Source of the DNA: Planctomycetota bacterium
Lineage (GTDB): Bacteria; Planctomycetota; MHYJ01; WSZJ01; JACPWG01
DNA: 64,000 nt
Assembly: GCA_016197205.1 (NCBI GenBank)
Contig: JACPWG010000066.1
Span: forward strand, 1 to 64,000
Direction: 5' to 3'
In this document: positions 53,158 through 63,941 of the stretch, one piece after another
Layout of the letters: the number at the start of each line of letters is the position of its first letter
How positions within the stretch are numbered: position 1 is the first letter of the stretch
Made by a program: the position numbers and the translations under genes
The notes under the pieces: model-generated
What the model was told of the DNA's origin: nothing
Databases searched by the model: none
Seen by the model: only the letters and a program-made list of their open reading frames with translations

Positions 53158-54582
53158 TCACTCCCGGCGGTGTACCCGCGTCGAGTTCCGGCCGCCCTTC
53201 TTCGCCTCCAGCAGGGCGTCGTCGGCCAACTTCAGGATCTCGGTCGGCGACTTCACGTCTTCGAAGCACGAAGCGACCCCCGCGCTCGAGGTCACGTGCA
53301 GCGGGCCGCGCGCGGTCATGAATTTCGTGTCGGCGATCACCTTGCGGATCCGCTCCGCGACCAGGCGCGCGCCTTCCTGGTGCGTCTCCGGGAGGATCAG
53401 CGCGAACTGGTTGCCGCCGTAGCGAGAGGCCAGGTCGATCTCGCGGAAATTGTCCTTGAGCACCCGCGCGATCCCCTGAAGGAGCGAGTCCCCTTCGAGA
53501 TGACCGTAGTTTTCGTTGATCGACCGGAAGTGATCGATGTCCAGCAGGACCAGCGAGAGGTGGCTGCCGTAGCGCTTGGCGCGGGCGAACTCCCTCTCCA
53601 GGGTCTCCAGGAAGAAGCGGTAGTTGTGCATGCGCGTCAGCGGGTCCACGATGCCAAGCAGGCGGTTCTCCTCGTAGAGCTGCAGCAGCTTGGCCGTCGG
53701 GGTGAAGCCGCGCGCGAGATCCGACAGGAACGCCGACTCGGTCGGACCGAAGGCGTCCTTCTCGAAGTGGAAAGCGCAGAGCGCGCCGACGTAGTCGTTC
53801 TGGATGCGGAACGCGTGTACGACCGACGTCTGGAACGGCGGCTCCCCGGAGCCGGGCTGGATCCGGTCGCGACGCGAGAAGCTCAGCCGGAGCCCGTCCC
53901 GAAGGTCGGCCCGTCCCGCGTTGCGGACGAGCGCCTCCTTGACCTGGTCCAGGTGCCCTTCGCGCAGCTCGCCGACGGGTCGGAGGTGCACGTCCCCGCG
54001 CGGGCCATCGAGGACGGCGACGGCGATCGCGGTGCAGGACGCGACGCTTTCCGCAAGAACGGCGCACTGCTCGAGGCAATGGTCGCGGCTGTACACGAGG
54101 TCGGCGAGCTTGCGCGTCTCGTCGGCGAGCGTGTTTTCGAGCACGAGCCGATCGAGCAGCCCCGCCCGCGTCACCGGGTGCGGGGCGGCTGCCGGCTCGC
54201 CAACCGCACGCGCCGGCCGGGCCGCCCGCCGTGCCGCGGCGGCAACCTCGCCGAGCGGCGTCGCCGCGGGCAGGACGCGATCCGCATTCGACCGCCGGCC
54301 CCAGAAACGATCTCCGCTCGCGTCCCCGCCCCCGGCCAGGACGACCGGTATCGCCGCGGTGCTCGCGTCGGACTTCAGGAGGCGGCAGAGCGCATGACCG
54401 GACAGCTCGGTCGGCTTGCCCGTAACGACGAGGACCTGCGGCTCCAGTGCCTGCGCGCGCGCCAACCCCTCCACGCCGTCCGCGACCGTCGCCACGTCGA
54501 GGCCCTCCGCCTCGAGGGCGGCACGCAGCCCCTCCGTCTCCCCGACCAAAAGCGCCAGCGGACGCGACCTTGCCTCGCTCAT
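53158..54582 (-). CDS. Receiver-like/GAF/degenerate GGDEF protein with intact I-site
   Basis: 474 residues, soluble. Residues about 8-120 are receiver-like but lack the phospho-Asp (VLVVTGKPTELSG). About 145-300 is GAF-like. About 305-470 is a GGDEF domain in which the active-site loop reads GGNQF (389-393), so the metal and catalytic acids are lost, while the RxxD I-site is kept (R380-D383, REIDLASRYGG). This combination is known from proteins that bind cyclic di-GMP rather than make it, such as PelD and PopA. A GGGAGG site lies 10 nt before the ATG at 54582. It is divergent from aroB. Likely role: c-di-GMP effector. The partner is unknown. Confidence 0.85.
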   Translation of the reverse strand: MSEARSRPLALLVGETEGLRAALEAEGLDVATVADGVEGLARAQALEPQVLVVTGKPTELSGHALCRLLKSDASTAAIPVVLAGGGDASGDRFWGRRSNADRVLPAATPLGEVAAAARRAARPARAVGEPAAAPHPVTRAGLLDRLVLENTLADETRKLADLVYSRDHCLEQCAVLAESVASCTAIAVAVLDGPRGDVHLRPVGELREGHLDQVKEALVRNAGRADLRDGLRLSFSRRDRIQPGSGEPPFQTSVVHAFRIQNDYVGALCAFHFEKDAFGPTESAFLSDLARGFTPTAKLLQLYEENRLLGIVDPLTRMHNYRFFLETLEREFARAKRYGSHLSLVLLDIDHFRSINENYGHLEGDSLLQGIARVLKDNFREIDLASRYGGNQFALILPETHQEGARLVAERIRKVIADTKFMTARGPLHVTSSAGVASCFEDVKSPTEILKLADDALLEAKKGGRNSTRVHRRE

Positions 54583-54609
54583 GGGTCCAGAACCTCCCGT
54601 GAAAATCGG

Positions 54610-54637
54610 TGGCTTCGGCGGCGTCGGCGGCTACAAT
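54610..54637 (+). promoter_or_regulatory. Weak putative promoter of aroB
   Basis: A good -10 (TACAAT, 54632-54637) with a poor -35 (TGGCTT) at 16 bp. Confidence 0.35.
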
Positions 54638-54715
54638 GGCCGTGCATCGAACGCGGAAGGGCGCTGCTTTGTGCGACCCCGCGACGCCGCAGCGCCTCGT
54701 ACTCGAGTCGATTCT

Positions 54716-55927
54716 ATGAATTCGCGAGAAGCCAAGTCAAGGGAGTCTTGCCGCGACGGAACGGACGGCCCGAGCGCGGACGACGTCCCCCGACGCAACC
54801 GGACGGCGACCCCGCCGGCAAAGAACGAAATCCCGGTTCGGCTCGGCAACCGGTCCTACCGCGTCGTGCTCGAGCCGGGCCTGCTCTCCACGGTCGGCGA
54901 CCGACTCCACGCGCTGCTGCGCAATCCCGGCCCCGTGGTGGTCGTCACGGATCGGCGGGTCCACGAAGCGCACGCGGGACCGCTCGAGGCCTCGCTGCGC
55001 CGCTGCGGCTGGGAGCCCCGCACGCTCTTGGTCCCGCCGGGGGAGGGGGCGAAGACGCTCGCGGGGGCAGCCCGGCTCTACGACGCGCTCGTCCGCGTGC
55101 GGGCCGAGCGCTCGACCCCGCTCGTCGCGTTCGGCGGCGGCGTGATCGGAGACCTCGCGGGGTTCGTCGCCGCGACGTTCCAGCGCGGCCTGCCCTTCGT
55201 GCAGGTCCCCACCACGCTCCTCGCGCAGGTGGACGCGAGCGTGGGCGGCAAAGTCGCGGTGAACCACGAGCGCGCGAAAAACCTGATCGGCTGCTTCCAT
55301 CAACCGGCCGCGGTCTTCATCGATCCGGCGGTGCTTTCGACGCTGCCGAGGCGCGACGTGGCGGCCGGCCTCGCGGAGGTCCTCAAGTGCGGCGTGATCC
55401 GCTCGCGCCCGCTCTTCGACCTTGTGGAGCGGGACGCCGTCCGGCTCCTGGCGCTCGACGAGGCGCCCCTCGTGAAGGCGATCGCGGCGGCCGTGTCGAT
55501 CAAGGCGGAGATCGTGGCGCGGGACGAACGCGACCTCGGGGAACGCGCGCTGCTCAACTACGGCCACACGATCGGCCACGCGCTCGAGGCCCTCACCGCC
55601 TACCGCTCGTTCCGCCATGGGGAGGCGGTGGCGATCGGGATGGCGGCGGCGGCGCGGATCGCCGTCGAGAGCGGCCTCCTCGCGGAGCGGGACGCGGCAC
55701 GCCAGACAGCGGTCCTGCGCTCGCTCGGTCTCCCCGTCCACCAGAGCGAATGCAGCCCGCGCCGGCTCCGCGCCGCGCTCTTCCGGGACAAGAAGGTCGC
55801 CGGCGGACGCGTGCGCTTCGTGCTGCCGCGCCGGATCGGCGACGCGGTCCTCGTCGCCGACGTGACGGAGCGCGCCGTGCGAGCCGGGCTCGAGTCGATC
55901 TGTGGCCCTGGCTCCCGCGCCAAGTGA
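54716..55927 (+). CDS. aroB: 3-dehydroquinate synthase
   Basis: 403 residues. It converts DAHP to 3-dehydroquinate in the shikimate pathway, using NAD and a divalent metal. Hallmarks: FGGGVIGDLAGFVAATFQRG, VPTTLLAQVDASVGGKVAVN, GLAEVLKCGVI, LNYGHTIGHALEALT (metal His) and FRHGEAVAIGM. The first 35 or so residues (MNSREAKSRESCRDGT ...) extend beyond the usual length and are polar. The ATG at 54716 is the only obvious start before homology and has a weak ribosome site. It is cytoplasmic and appears monocistronic. Confidence 0.94.
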   Translation: MNSREAKSRESCRDGTDGPSADDVPRRNRTATPPAKNEIPVRLGNRSYRVVLEPGLLSTVGDRLHALLRNPGPVVVVTDRRVHEAHAGPLEASLRRCGWEPRTLLVPPGEGAKTLAGAARLYDALVRVRAERSTPLVAFGGGVIGDLAGFVAATFQRGLPFVQVPTTLLAQVDASVGGKVAVNHERAKNLIGCFHQPAAVFIDPAVLSTLPRRDVAAGLAEVLKCGVIRSRPLFDLVERDAVRLLALDEAPLVKAIAAAVSIKAEIVARDERDLGERALLNYGHTIGHALEALTAYRSFRHGEAVAIGMAAAARIAVESGLLAERDAARQTAVLRSLGLPVHQSECSPRRLRAALFRDKKVAGGRVRFVLPRRIGDAVLVADVTERAVRAGLESICGPGSRAK

Positions 55928-56081
55928 TGATTGACGAGTGGGGGTGCCGGACGCACAATGGGTAGGATCGGGTGTCACGACCCGGCGCACGGGCGTGAGC
56001 CTCGGTCGACAGAACGAAATGCCCGCATGGTTCGAACTGCCGTTGTCGTCGTGCAAGGCCGAGAAAGGACTCTCGCCACGC

Positions 56082-56293
56082 GGGCACGGCAACGCCGTGC
56101 CCCTACCGGCGGGCAGAGCAGAGCCGTGCCCCCACGCAAAATGGCCGCTGGGGTCCCTACCGTTCGACTTCTCGAAAGCCTGCCGCGATTTCGGAAGCCG
56201 TGCGCTCCGCCCACGGGAGGACGAGCCACCGAACTCGCCGAAGACACCGAACGACCCGTCGTGCAATTCGGCGTCTTCAGCGTGTTCGGTGGC
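56082..56293. repeat. Repeats between aroB and dprA
   Basis: Palindrome GGGCACGGC-AAC-GCCGTGCCC at 56082-56102 (copy of 20511-20539). An inverted pair, GCCACCGAACTCGCCGAAGA + CACCGAA (56225-56251) and its near-inverse (56267-56293), is related to the tandem repeats at 17835-18010. No gene is seen in 55928-56415. Confidence 0.75.
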
Positions 56294-56415
56294 TAATACT
56301 TCGATTTTGAGTTTCGGGCACACGCCTGACTTCGGGAGTGTGAAACGGGATTGAACGGTTCGGAATTCTTAATTCTCCAATCTCCATTCTCAAATCCGCG
56401 AGCGGGAGTCAGTCG

Positions 56416-57549
56416 ATGTCGTCGGACGGCGAGGCGCTTCGGGAGCTGGTCGCGCTGAACGCGGTGCAGGGGATCGGAAGCGTCCTCCACCGGCGGCTCC
56501 TCACGCGCTTCGGGTCCAATCGCGCCATCCTGCGCGCGACGGAGAAGGACCTGCGCGAGGTACGAGGGATCGGCCCGGTGATCGCCCGAGAGCTGCGCGC
56601 GGCTTCCGACGGCAAGCGCGCGGACGCGGAGCTGGAGCTGGCCGCGAAGAGCGGCATCTCGATCCTGACCGCCGAGTCGCCCGCGTTTCCCCGCTCGCTC
56701 ACCACGATCTACGACGCGCCGATGCTTCTCTACGCGCGCGGCGCCCTCCTCCCCGGCGATGACCTCGCGATCGCGGTCGTGGGCTCGCGCCGCTCGACGC
56801 CCTACGGGCAGGCACAGGCCGACAAGCTGTCGTCCGCCCTCGCGGCGCGCGGGGTTTGCGTGGTGAGCGGGCTCGCCCGCGGGATCGACACGTGCGCGCA
56901 CGAAGGAGCGCTCCGCGCCAAGGGCCGAACGGTCGCCGTGCTCGGGAGCGGGCTGCTCAACATCTACCCGCCGGAAAACGGCCGCTTGTCGCACCGGATC
57001 GCCGAGTCCGGGGCCGTCCTCTCCGAGTTCCCGCTCTCGTCGCCGCCCGACGCGCGCCACTTCCCGCGCCGGAACCGGATCGTGAGCGGCCTCTCGCTCG
57101 GCGTCCTCGTCGTCGAGGCGCCGACCCGGAGCGGCGCCCTCATCACGGTAGACTGGGCGCTGGACCAGGGGCGGGAGATCTTCGCCGTGCCCGGCCGCAT
57201 CGACGGAGAGAGCAGTCGCGGTTGCCACGCCATCCTTCGCCAAGGGGCCAAGCTCGTCGAAACGGTCGAGGACATCCTGGAGGAGCTGGGGCCGCACCGG
57301 GCGCGACTCGTGCCGGCGACCGGCGTAGCCGGAGCGGGGCTTTCGGCCGGCGCGGCGGCGCCCAAGCCCGAGCTGGACGAAAAAGAGGAGATCCTCTTCG
57401 GGCTGCTCGGCAGCGAGCCGATCGACATCGACAGCCTGACCACGGACTCGAGCCTGCCGCCGTCCTCGGTTTCGGCGACGCTGCTCCTGCTCGAGATGAA
57501 GGGGCTGGCGAAGCAGCTCCCCGGCAAGCTCTTTGTCCGCGCCTCGTGA
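56416..57549 (+). CDS. dprA: DNA-processing protein DprA (Smf)
   Basis: 377 residues. It binds incoming single-stranded DNA and loads RecA during natural transformation. A SAM-like N-terminus has a helix-hairpin-helix (VRGIGPVIARELRA). The Rossmann-like core has AVVGSRRSTPYGQAQADKL, VSGLARGIDTCAHEGAL, AVLGSGLLNIYPPENGRL, RNRIVSGLSLGVLVVEAP, SGALITVDWALDQGREIFAV and PGRIDGESSRGCHAIL. A DpmB-like winged-helix tail follows (IDIDSLTTDSSLPPSSVSAT). GGGAG lies upstream of the ATG at 56416. Only 12 bp separate it from the sigma-54 activator gene, so they are one transcript. Its presence with a pilin array nearby raises the possibility of competence, but no other com gene is here. Confidence 0.94.
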   Translation: MSSDGEALRELVALNAVQGIGSVLHRRLLTRFGSNRAILRATEKDLREVRGIGPVIARELRAASDGKRADAELELAAKSGISILTAESPAFPRSLTTIYDAPMLLYARGALLPGDDLAIAVVGSRRSTPYGQAQADKLSSALAARGVCVVSGLARGIDTCAHEGALRAKGRTVAVLGSGLLNIYPPENGRLSHRIAESGAVLSEFPLSSPPDARHFPRRNRIVSGLSLGVLVVEAPTRSGALITVDWALDQGREIFAVPGRIDGESSRGCHAILRQGAKLVETVEDILEELGPHRARLVPATGVAGAGLSAGAAAPKPELDEKEEILFGLLGSEPIDIDSLTTDSSLPPSSVSATLLLLEMKGLAKQLPGKLFVRAS

Positions 57550-57561
57550 GGTGAACCGGCC

Positions 57562-59505
<1,944 letters not shown>

Positions 59506-59524
59506 TGAAAGCTCTCGGCGCGTC

Positions 59525-59545
59525 GGTTGAAAGGACCTTTCAACC
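59525..59545. promoter_or_regulatory. Perfect 21-bp palindrome, likely activator-binding site
   Basis: Arms GGTTGAAAGG and CCTTTCAACC around one A, 20 bp after the activator stop and about 97-117 bp upstream of the sigma-54 promoter. This is the distance expected for an enhancer. No T-run follows, so a terminator is less likely. Confidence 0.65.
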
Positions 59546-59639
59546 ACTGCATGCGGCCTGGGCGGGCAATCGGGGGGTGGTGCAACCATATTCAAGCACG
59601 GCTGTTGCGCCGCATCGAAATCGCCACGGAGATTCGACT

Positions 59640-59657
59640 TTGGCACACAAAATGCTT
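59640..59657 (+). promoter_or_regulatory. Sigma-54 (-24/-12) promoter of the third kinase gene
   Basis: TTGGCACA, CAAA, ATGCTT: the GG and GC are exactly 10 bp apart and TTGGCAC matches the consensus. Predicted start near 59667, about 48 nt before the ATG. Confidence 0.7.
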
Positions 59658-59714
59658 CATGGACCCCCGATCCAGCATTCGATTCCACATATTAGCGCAT
59701 GGAAGGGGTGATTC

Positions 59715-62700
59715 ATGCAGGTCCGCTGCCCGCACTGCCGCGAGACATTTCAGCTTTCGGGTCCCCAGCTTGAACGACAGGTCGCGTGTCCGTCCTGCGG
59801 TCACATGATCGACCGCGGCAAGATCGAGACGCTGACCTACGACGAGACGCCGGCACCTCGACCGGAAGCGCCGGCCGCGGCGGGCGCGGACCGCTCACCC
59901 ATGGCCCTCAGCCCCGGCATCTTCGACTCCGCCATCCGGACGCAGGAGTACCTCAAGCAGGATCTCCCGCTCGACCCCGGCATGCTGGTCGGACCGTACC
60001 GCGTACTCGAGTTCATCGGCCGCGGCGGGATGGGCGCGGTCTACAAGGCCCTCCAGCCCAACCTCGACCGCGTGGTCGCCCTCAAGGTCCTCCCGTACAG
60101 TCTCGCGCGCGACCCGGACTTCGTGACCCGCTTCAACCGCGAGGCGAAGACCCTCGCCAACCTCAACCACCCGAACATCGTCGCGATCTACGACATGGGC
60201 CACGACGCGGGCGTGTACTACTTCGTCATGGAATACGTCGACGGCGTCACGCTCCGCCACGTGCTGCGCGAACGGAAGCTGTCCGGGCTCGAGGCGCTGA
60301 AGATCGTCCCGCAGCTTTGCGACGCGCTGGAGTACGCGCACGTGGAGGGGGTCATTCACCGCGACATCAAGCCCGAGAACATCCTCGTGGACCGCAAGGG
60401 ACGGATCCGGATCGCGGATTTCGGCCTCGCGCGGATCGTGAAGGGGGACCAGGCGGTCGACCCGGTCACGCGCACGAACATGATCATGGGGACCCTCGAG
60501 TACATGGCGCCGGAGCAGCGGGAGTCGGCGAAGACGGTCGACCACCGAGCCGACATCTACTCGCTCGGCGTGGTCCTGTATGAGATGCTGACCGGGGAAC
60601 TGCCGGTCGGTCGCTGGGATCCGCCGAGCCGCCGGTCGAAGGTGGACCTGCGGGTGGACGACGTCGTGGCCCGGAGCCTGGAGCGGGATCCCGCGCGGCG
60701 CTACCAGCGGGCGGGTCACCTCGCGACCGACATCCATGCCCTTTCGCCCTCGAGCGTGCTGCCGGCGGGCGCGCCGCGCGAGGCGGCAGCGGCTCTCGCG
60801 GCCTGGTTCGGGTCCCGCCTCGGCGCGGAGGGCTTTCAGTCGCTCGGCGCGCTGGACCTGCCCAGGCTTCGGGTGGAGGCGGCGTTTCAGCGCGCGGAAC
60901 CGGCGGTGGCTGCGAGCGGGGAAGCGCCGGCAGCTCCGGCGGCTTCGCGCTGCGTGGCAGTGCTCGCCTGGCCGGTCGACCGGCGGTTGGACCCGGTGAA
61001 TCTGCGCTCCGCGCTCCGCGAGGGCGCGGAAGGGCTCGCGGGCCGGCTCGCGGCAGGCGCCTGCGCCAAGGCGGGAGCCGGGACCGGGACCGTCGGCTCG
61101 AAGCTCCCCGCGCTCTCGACGTTCGTCGTGCTGGCGGCCGAGCCGCTGCCTGCGGGCTTCACGATGGAAGCGCTGTCGGCGGCTCCGGCGGCGAAGCCCG
61201 TTCCCGGCGCGGCACCGGCGGCTCCCGCGATCGCGGCGTTGCTCGTCGACCTCGCCAGCGGGGAAGTCCTTCGGGTGGGCGCGGACCTCGACGCAGCCCC
61301 GCGCGCACGCGCCTTCCTGGACGACCTGGACCGTCAGGTTCGAGCCTTCCTGCTCGAACGAAGCCGCCCGGCCGCGGCTGCCCCGCCGCCGCCCCCTCCG
61401 GCACCGAGCCCCGCGCCGGCGCCGGTGCAGCCCCCTCAGGTGAATACCCTATGGCCGGTGCCGCCGGTGCCGCCCGTGCCGCCCCCCCCGCCCGCCCGCG
61501 GACCGGCCGCCGGCGCCGCGATGCCGGCGGCTTTTGAGCCGCCCACGGCCGAGCTCGCCCCAGCGCCCGAGGCGCTCAAAGCACGCTGGTTCGGCCTCCT
61601 CAGCTTCCTGTTGCCCAGCGCGGCGCTTTTCCTCTTCGAACACGGCCGGGGACAGGACACGGCCGCGACGGCATTCGGCGGGATCTTCGGCGCCGTCGCC
61701 CTCCTGAAGGGGCGCAAGACACTGCGGGTCCTGCGCGTGCGCCGCCTCGGCGGCCTCGAGCCGGCGGTGGCCGGGATGGCCCTCGCCTCCTTTTTCCCGC
61801 TCCTCTGGTTGCTGGCCCAGGTGGTGGATGCACCGGACCAGACGCTGTGGTTGCGCGAAGCGGCGGGTGTGTCGGTCCTCTGCTGGGCTGCGATGCTGGG
61901 CCATCTGCTCTTCGTGCCGCTCGCACGCTACCCCTCCCTGGGCGACCTGCGCCCCGCCCAGAACAAGATCCTGTGGACCTTCCTGCTGCTGGTTTCGCTC
62001 CAGGTCCCGGTGCTGGGCTGGTTCGTAAGCGCCCCGCGGTTCATCTCCAACCTCGTCGACAACTGGTCCGCGCTCCCACCGTGGACGCTGCTCGTATGCT
62101 TCCCCGTGTCCGCCGCGTACTGGTTCTTCGTCGTAAAGCGCCGGTCGGTGACCGACCTCGTCGACCTCCTGGCGGGCGCGGATGCCGCGACCCCGAGGGG
62201 CGCGAACGGAGCCCCGGTCGCGTTCCCAACGTCAGGTGCCGTCGCCCCGTTCCCCGCTCCGCCGGTCCCGCCGGTCCCGCCGCTTCCGCCCGTTGTCCGT
62301 CGGCTCGGCGCCGCCCCCGCCCTCGGCCGGGCGCCTGCTCCCACACGCGCCGGCGTGGATCCAAAGCTGTTTCAACCCCAGAAGGCGCTCCTCGAGTTCC
62401 TGGGGCACCTGGGCTCCTACCTGATCGTGGTGTCCGGACTCCTCGTCCTCAACCTCGTGACCTCCCCGCGCCATCTCTGGGTCGTGTGGGTCGCCGGCCC
62501 CTGGGGCCTCGGACTGGCCTTCCACTTGAGCGGCCTCTGCTCATCCCTGGTCCGCGCCCGCTACTCGCGCGCGCCCGGCGCCCCGCCATTCACCTGGCAA
62601 CACGGTACGCCGCGCCCCTTCGAAGTGCCCGCGTACCGCGAGGAAATGATCGGCTTCTTCGAGCACCTGGGCTCGTTTTTCCTCGTCAACGCCTTCCTCG

Positions 62701-63398
62701 CGTTCGTGAATTTCGCAACCGGGAGTGACTCTCTTTGGTTCCTGTGGTCGGTGGGCCCCTGGGGCGTGGGCGTGCTTTTCCACTTGCAAGCGATCCTCCT
62801 GAAGGCCGTCGAGTTGAGACTGCTGCCGTCGAAGGAGGCGAACGCCGCCGCGGTCGCGGCGATGCCCGGCGGGCAGCCTGTTCCCCCTGCCGCTTGGCCG
62901 GGCGAACCCATCCCCGCCGCCTCCGGAAGCCCCGTCCACGCCCCGGCCGACGCACCCGCGCCGGTCGCACGCCCCCGCCTCTCTTTCTTCTCCTACGTCG
63001 GCTGTCTGTCTCTGCTCGTCGGTCTCCCGCTCCTCCTCTCGCTGGCCGGGCTCACGATCGGTTGGATCGCCCTGCACATTCCCGCCTTTCGCGATCACAT
63101 TCACGGCGGCCAGGGCGTGGATGTTCAGCGGCAAGTCCTCGAGCCGTTGATCGGGACTTGCATCCTCTCGTTCGCATTTTCCCTCTGGCTCCTTTTCCTT
63201 CACCGCGTCGGAAGCTGGTCGTTCGCTTCAGCGCCCGGCCGGCTGCGCGGCTTCTTCCCGATTCGCTGGAGCGGTCGCGTCGGCCTCTGCCTCCTGGTGC
63301 TTTCGCTTGGGCTGGGCATCTCGCTGTTCGGCACGCCCGAGGCGCGCCCGATGTTCCAGGCTGTGTTCGAGGCGGTGCGCTCAGGAACGCACCGCTAG
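59715..63398 (+). CDS. Zinc-ribbon Ser/Thr protein kinase with multi-pass membrane C-terminus
   Basis: 1,227 residues. An MJ0042-type zinc ribbon (CPHC ... CPSC, residues 5-28) precedes the kinase domain at about 94-365: GRGGMG, VALK (K124), HRDIKPEN (D217), DFG (235-237) and GTLEYMAPEQ. A long Ala/Pro linker (about 370-620) leads to a membrane half with about four helices at 620-810, two near-identical two-helix units (about 892-940 FLGHLGSYLIVVSGLL ... GPWGLGLAFHL; about 979-1027 FFEHLGSFFLVNAFLA ... GPWGVGVLFHL), and three final helices. The paired units resemble the 2TM domain. AAGGGG lies upstream of the ATG at 59715. It is preceded by a sigma-54 promoter and the FHA activator gene, suggesting a kinase-activator loop. 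Confidence 0.93.
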   Translation: MQVRCPHCRETFQLSGPQLERQVACPSCGHMIDRGKIETLTYDETPAPRPEAPAAAGADRSPMALSPGIFDSAIRTQEYLKQDLPLDPGMLVGPYRVLEFIGRGGMGAVYKALQPNLDRVVALKVLPYSLARDPDFVTRFNREAKTLANLNHPNIVAIYDMGHDAGVYYFVMEYVDGVTLRHVLRERKLSGLEALKIVPQLCDALEYAHVEGVIHRDIKPENILVDRKGRIRIADFGLARIVKGDQAVDPVTRTNMIMGTLEYMAPEQRESAKTVDHRADIYSLGVVLYEMLTGELPVGRWDPPSRRSKVDLRVDDVVARSLERDPARRYQRAGHLATDIHALSPSSVLPAGAPREAAAALAAWFGSRLGAEGFQSLGALDLPRLRVEAAFQRAEPAVAASGEAPAAPAASRCVAVLAWPVDRRLDPVNLRSALREGAEGLAGRLAAGACAKAGAGTGTVGSKLPALSTFVVLAAEPLPAGFTMEALSAAPAAKPVPGAAPAAPAIAALLVDLASGEVLRVGADLDAAPRARAFLDDLDRQVRAFLLERSRPAAAAPPPPPPAPSPAPAPVQPPQVNTLWPVPPVPPVPPPPPARGPAAGAAMPAAFEPPTAELAPAPEALKARWFGLLSFLLPSAALFLFEHGRGQDTAATAFGGIFGAVALLKGRKTLRVLRVRRLGGLEPAVAGMALASFFPLLWLLAQVVDAPDQTLWLREAAGVSVLCWAAMLGHLLFVPLARYPSLGDLRPAQNKILWTFLLLVSLQVPVLGWFVSAPRFISNLVDNWSALPPWTLLVCFPVSAAYWFFVVKRRSVTDLVDLLAGADAATPRGANGAPVAFPTSGAVAPFPAPPVPPVPPLPPVVRRLGAAPALGRAPAPTRAGVDPKLFQPQKALLEFLGHLGSYLIVVSGLLVLNLVTSPRHLWVVWVAGPWGLGLAFHLSGLCSSLVRARYSRAPGAPPFTWQHGTPRPFEVPAYREEMIGFFEHLGSFFLVNAFLAFVNFATGSDSLWFLWSVGPWGVGVLFHLQAILLKAVELRLLPSKEANAAAVAAMPGGQPVPPAAWPGEPIPAASGSPVHAPADAPAPVARPRLSFFSYVGCLSLLVGLPLLLSLAGLTIGWIALHIPAFRDHIHGGQGVDVQRQVLEPLIGTCILSFAFSLWLLFLHRVGSWSFASAPGRLRGFFPIRWSGRVGLCLLVLSLGLGISLFGTPEARPMFQAVFEAVRSGTHR

Positions 63399-63564
63399 TG
63401 GCCTGTTGCCGAAGTCCAGACACGATGCCTGGGGGCACGGGCCTCCCTCCTTCGCTCGCTCGACGCGAGCTACGGAGCGCAGGCCGGCCCGCACGAACGT
63501 CCGCACGGCGAACGACCCGCCGTGACAGAGTTGACGACTGTGTCCGAAGTTCGTCAACGGGCCA
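63399..63564 (-). repeat. 166-bp long-arm variant of the palindromic element after the kinase stop
   Basis: Starts TGGCCTGTTGCCGAAG after CGCTAG and ends AAGTTCGTCAACGGGCCA followed by CCAG. It shares CCAGACACGATGCCTGGGGG and GACGACTGTGTCCGAA with the 127-bp copies. The centre is expanded by CTTCGCTCGCTCG ... GAGCGCAGGCCGG, like 28536-28690. Confidence 0.85.
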
Positions 63565-63600
63565 CCAGCGGGCGAAAGTGCAGGACATGCCTGGCTTGCT

Positions 63601-63703
63601 ATTTCAAAATCCAAATTGCAAAATTTCAAATTTCAAATTTGACGGACGAACGCGAGCACGTTCGCAATTTGACTTTTGAAATTTGAAATTTGGATTTTGA
63701 AAT
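63601..63703. repeat. AT-rich inverted repeat (AAATTTCAAATTTC type)
   Basis: Left arm about 63601-63643 (ATTTCAAAATCCAAATT, CAAATTTCAAATTTGAC) and right arm about 63666-63703 (CAATTTGAC, TTGAAATTTGAAATTTGGAT) are inverse of one another and could form a long cruciform. It contrasts sharply with the GC-rich surroundings. No gene was seen in 63565-63941. Confidence 0.8.
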
Positions 63704-63941
63704 CGTCGCTCCGGCGCAGACGTCTTCGCCTGGGGCCGCCACCGCTCCCTCCCTCCCCCCCCCGCCTCCCCGCCCTTCGAAAAAAAATCCCACCTTCTTG
63801 CAGGGGGAGCCCCTCCGCCTCCGTCTAGGAAAGCGGAAGCGCTTCCCCGGGGACGACGGTCCCCCCTCCGGCGGGCGCGGCGGTTTTCTCCGTCGCGCGA
63901 TACCTGATTCGAGCAAAAGAGTTGCGAGTGGGAGCCGAATC

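Noticed and set aside
59525..59545. 21-bp palindrome as a terminator of the activator gene
   Set aside because: No T-run follows on either side, and its distance to the sigma-54 promoter suits an activator site; termination cannot be fully excluded.
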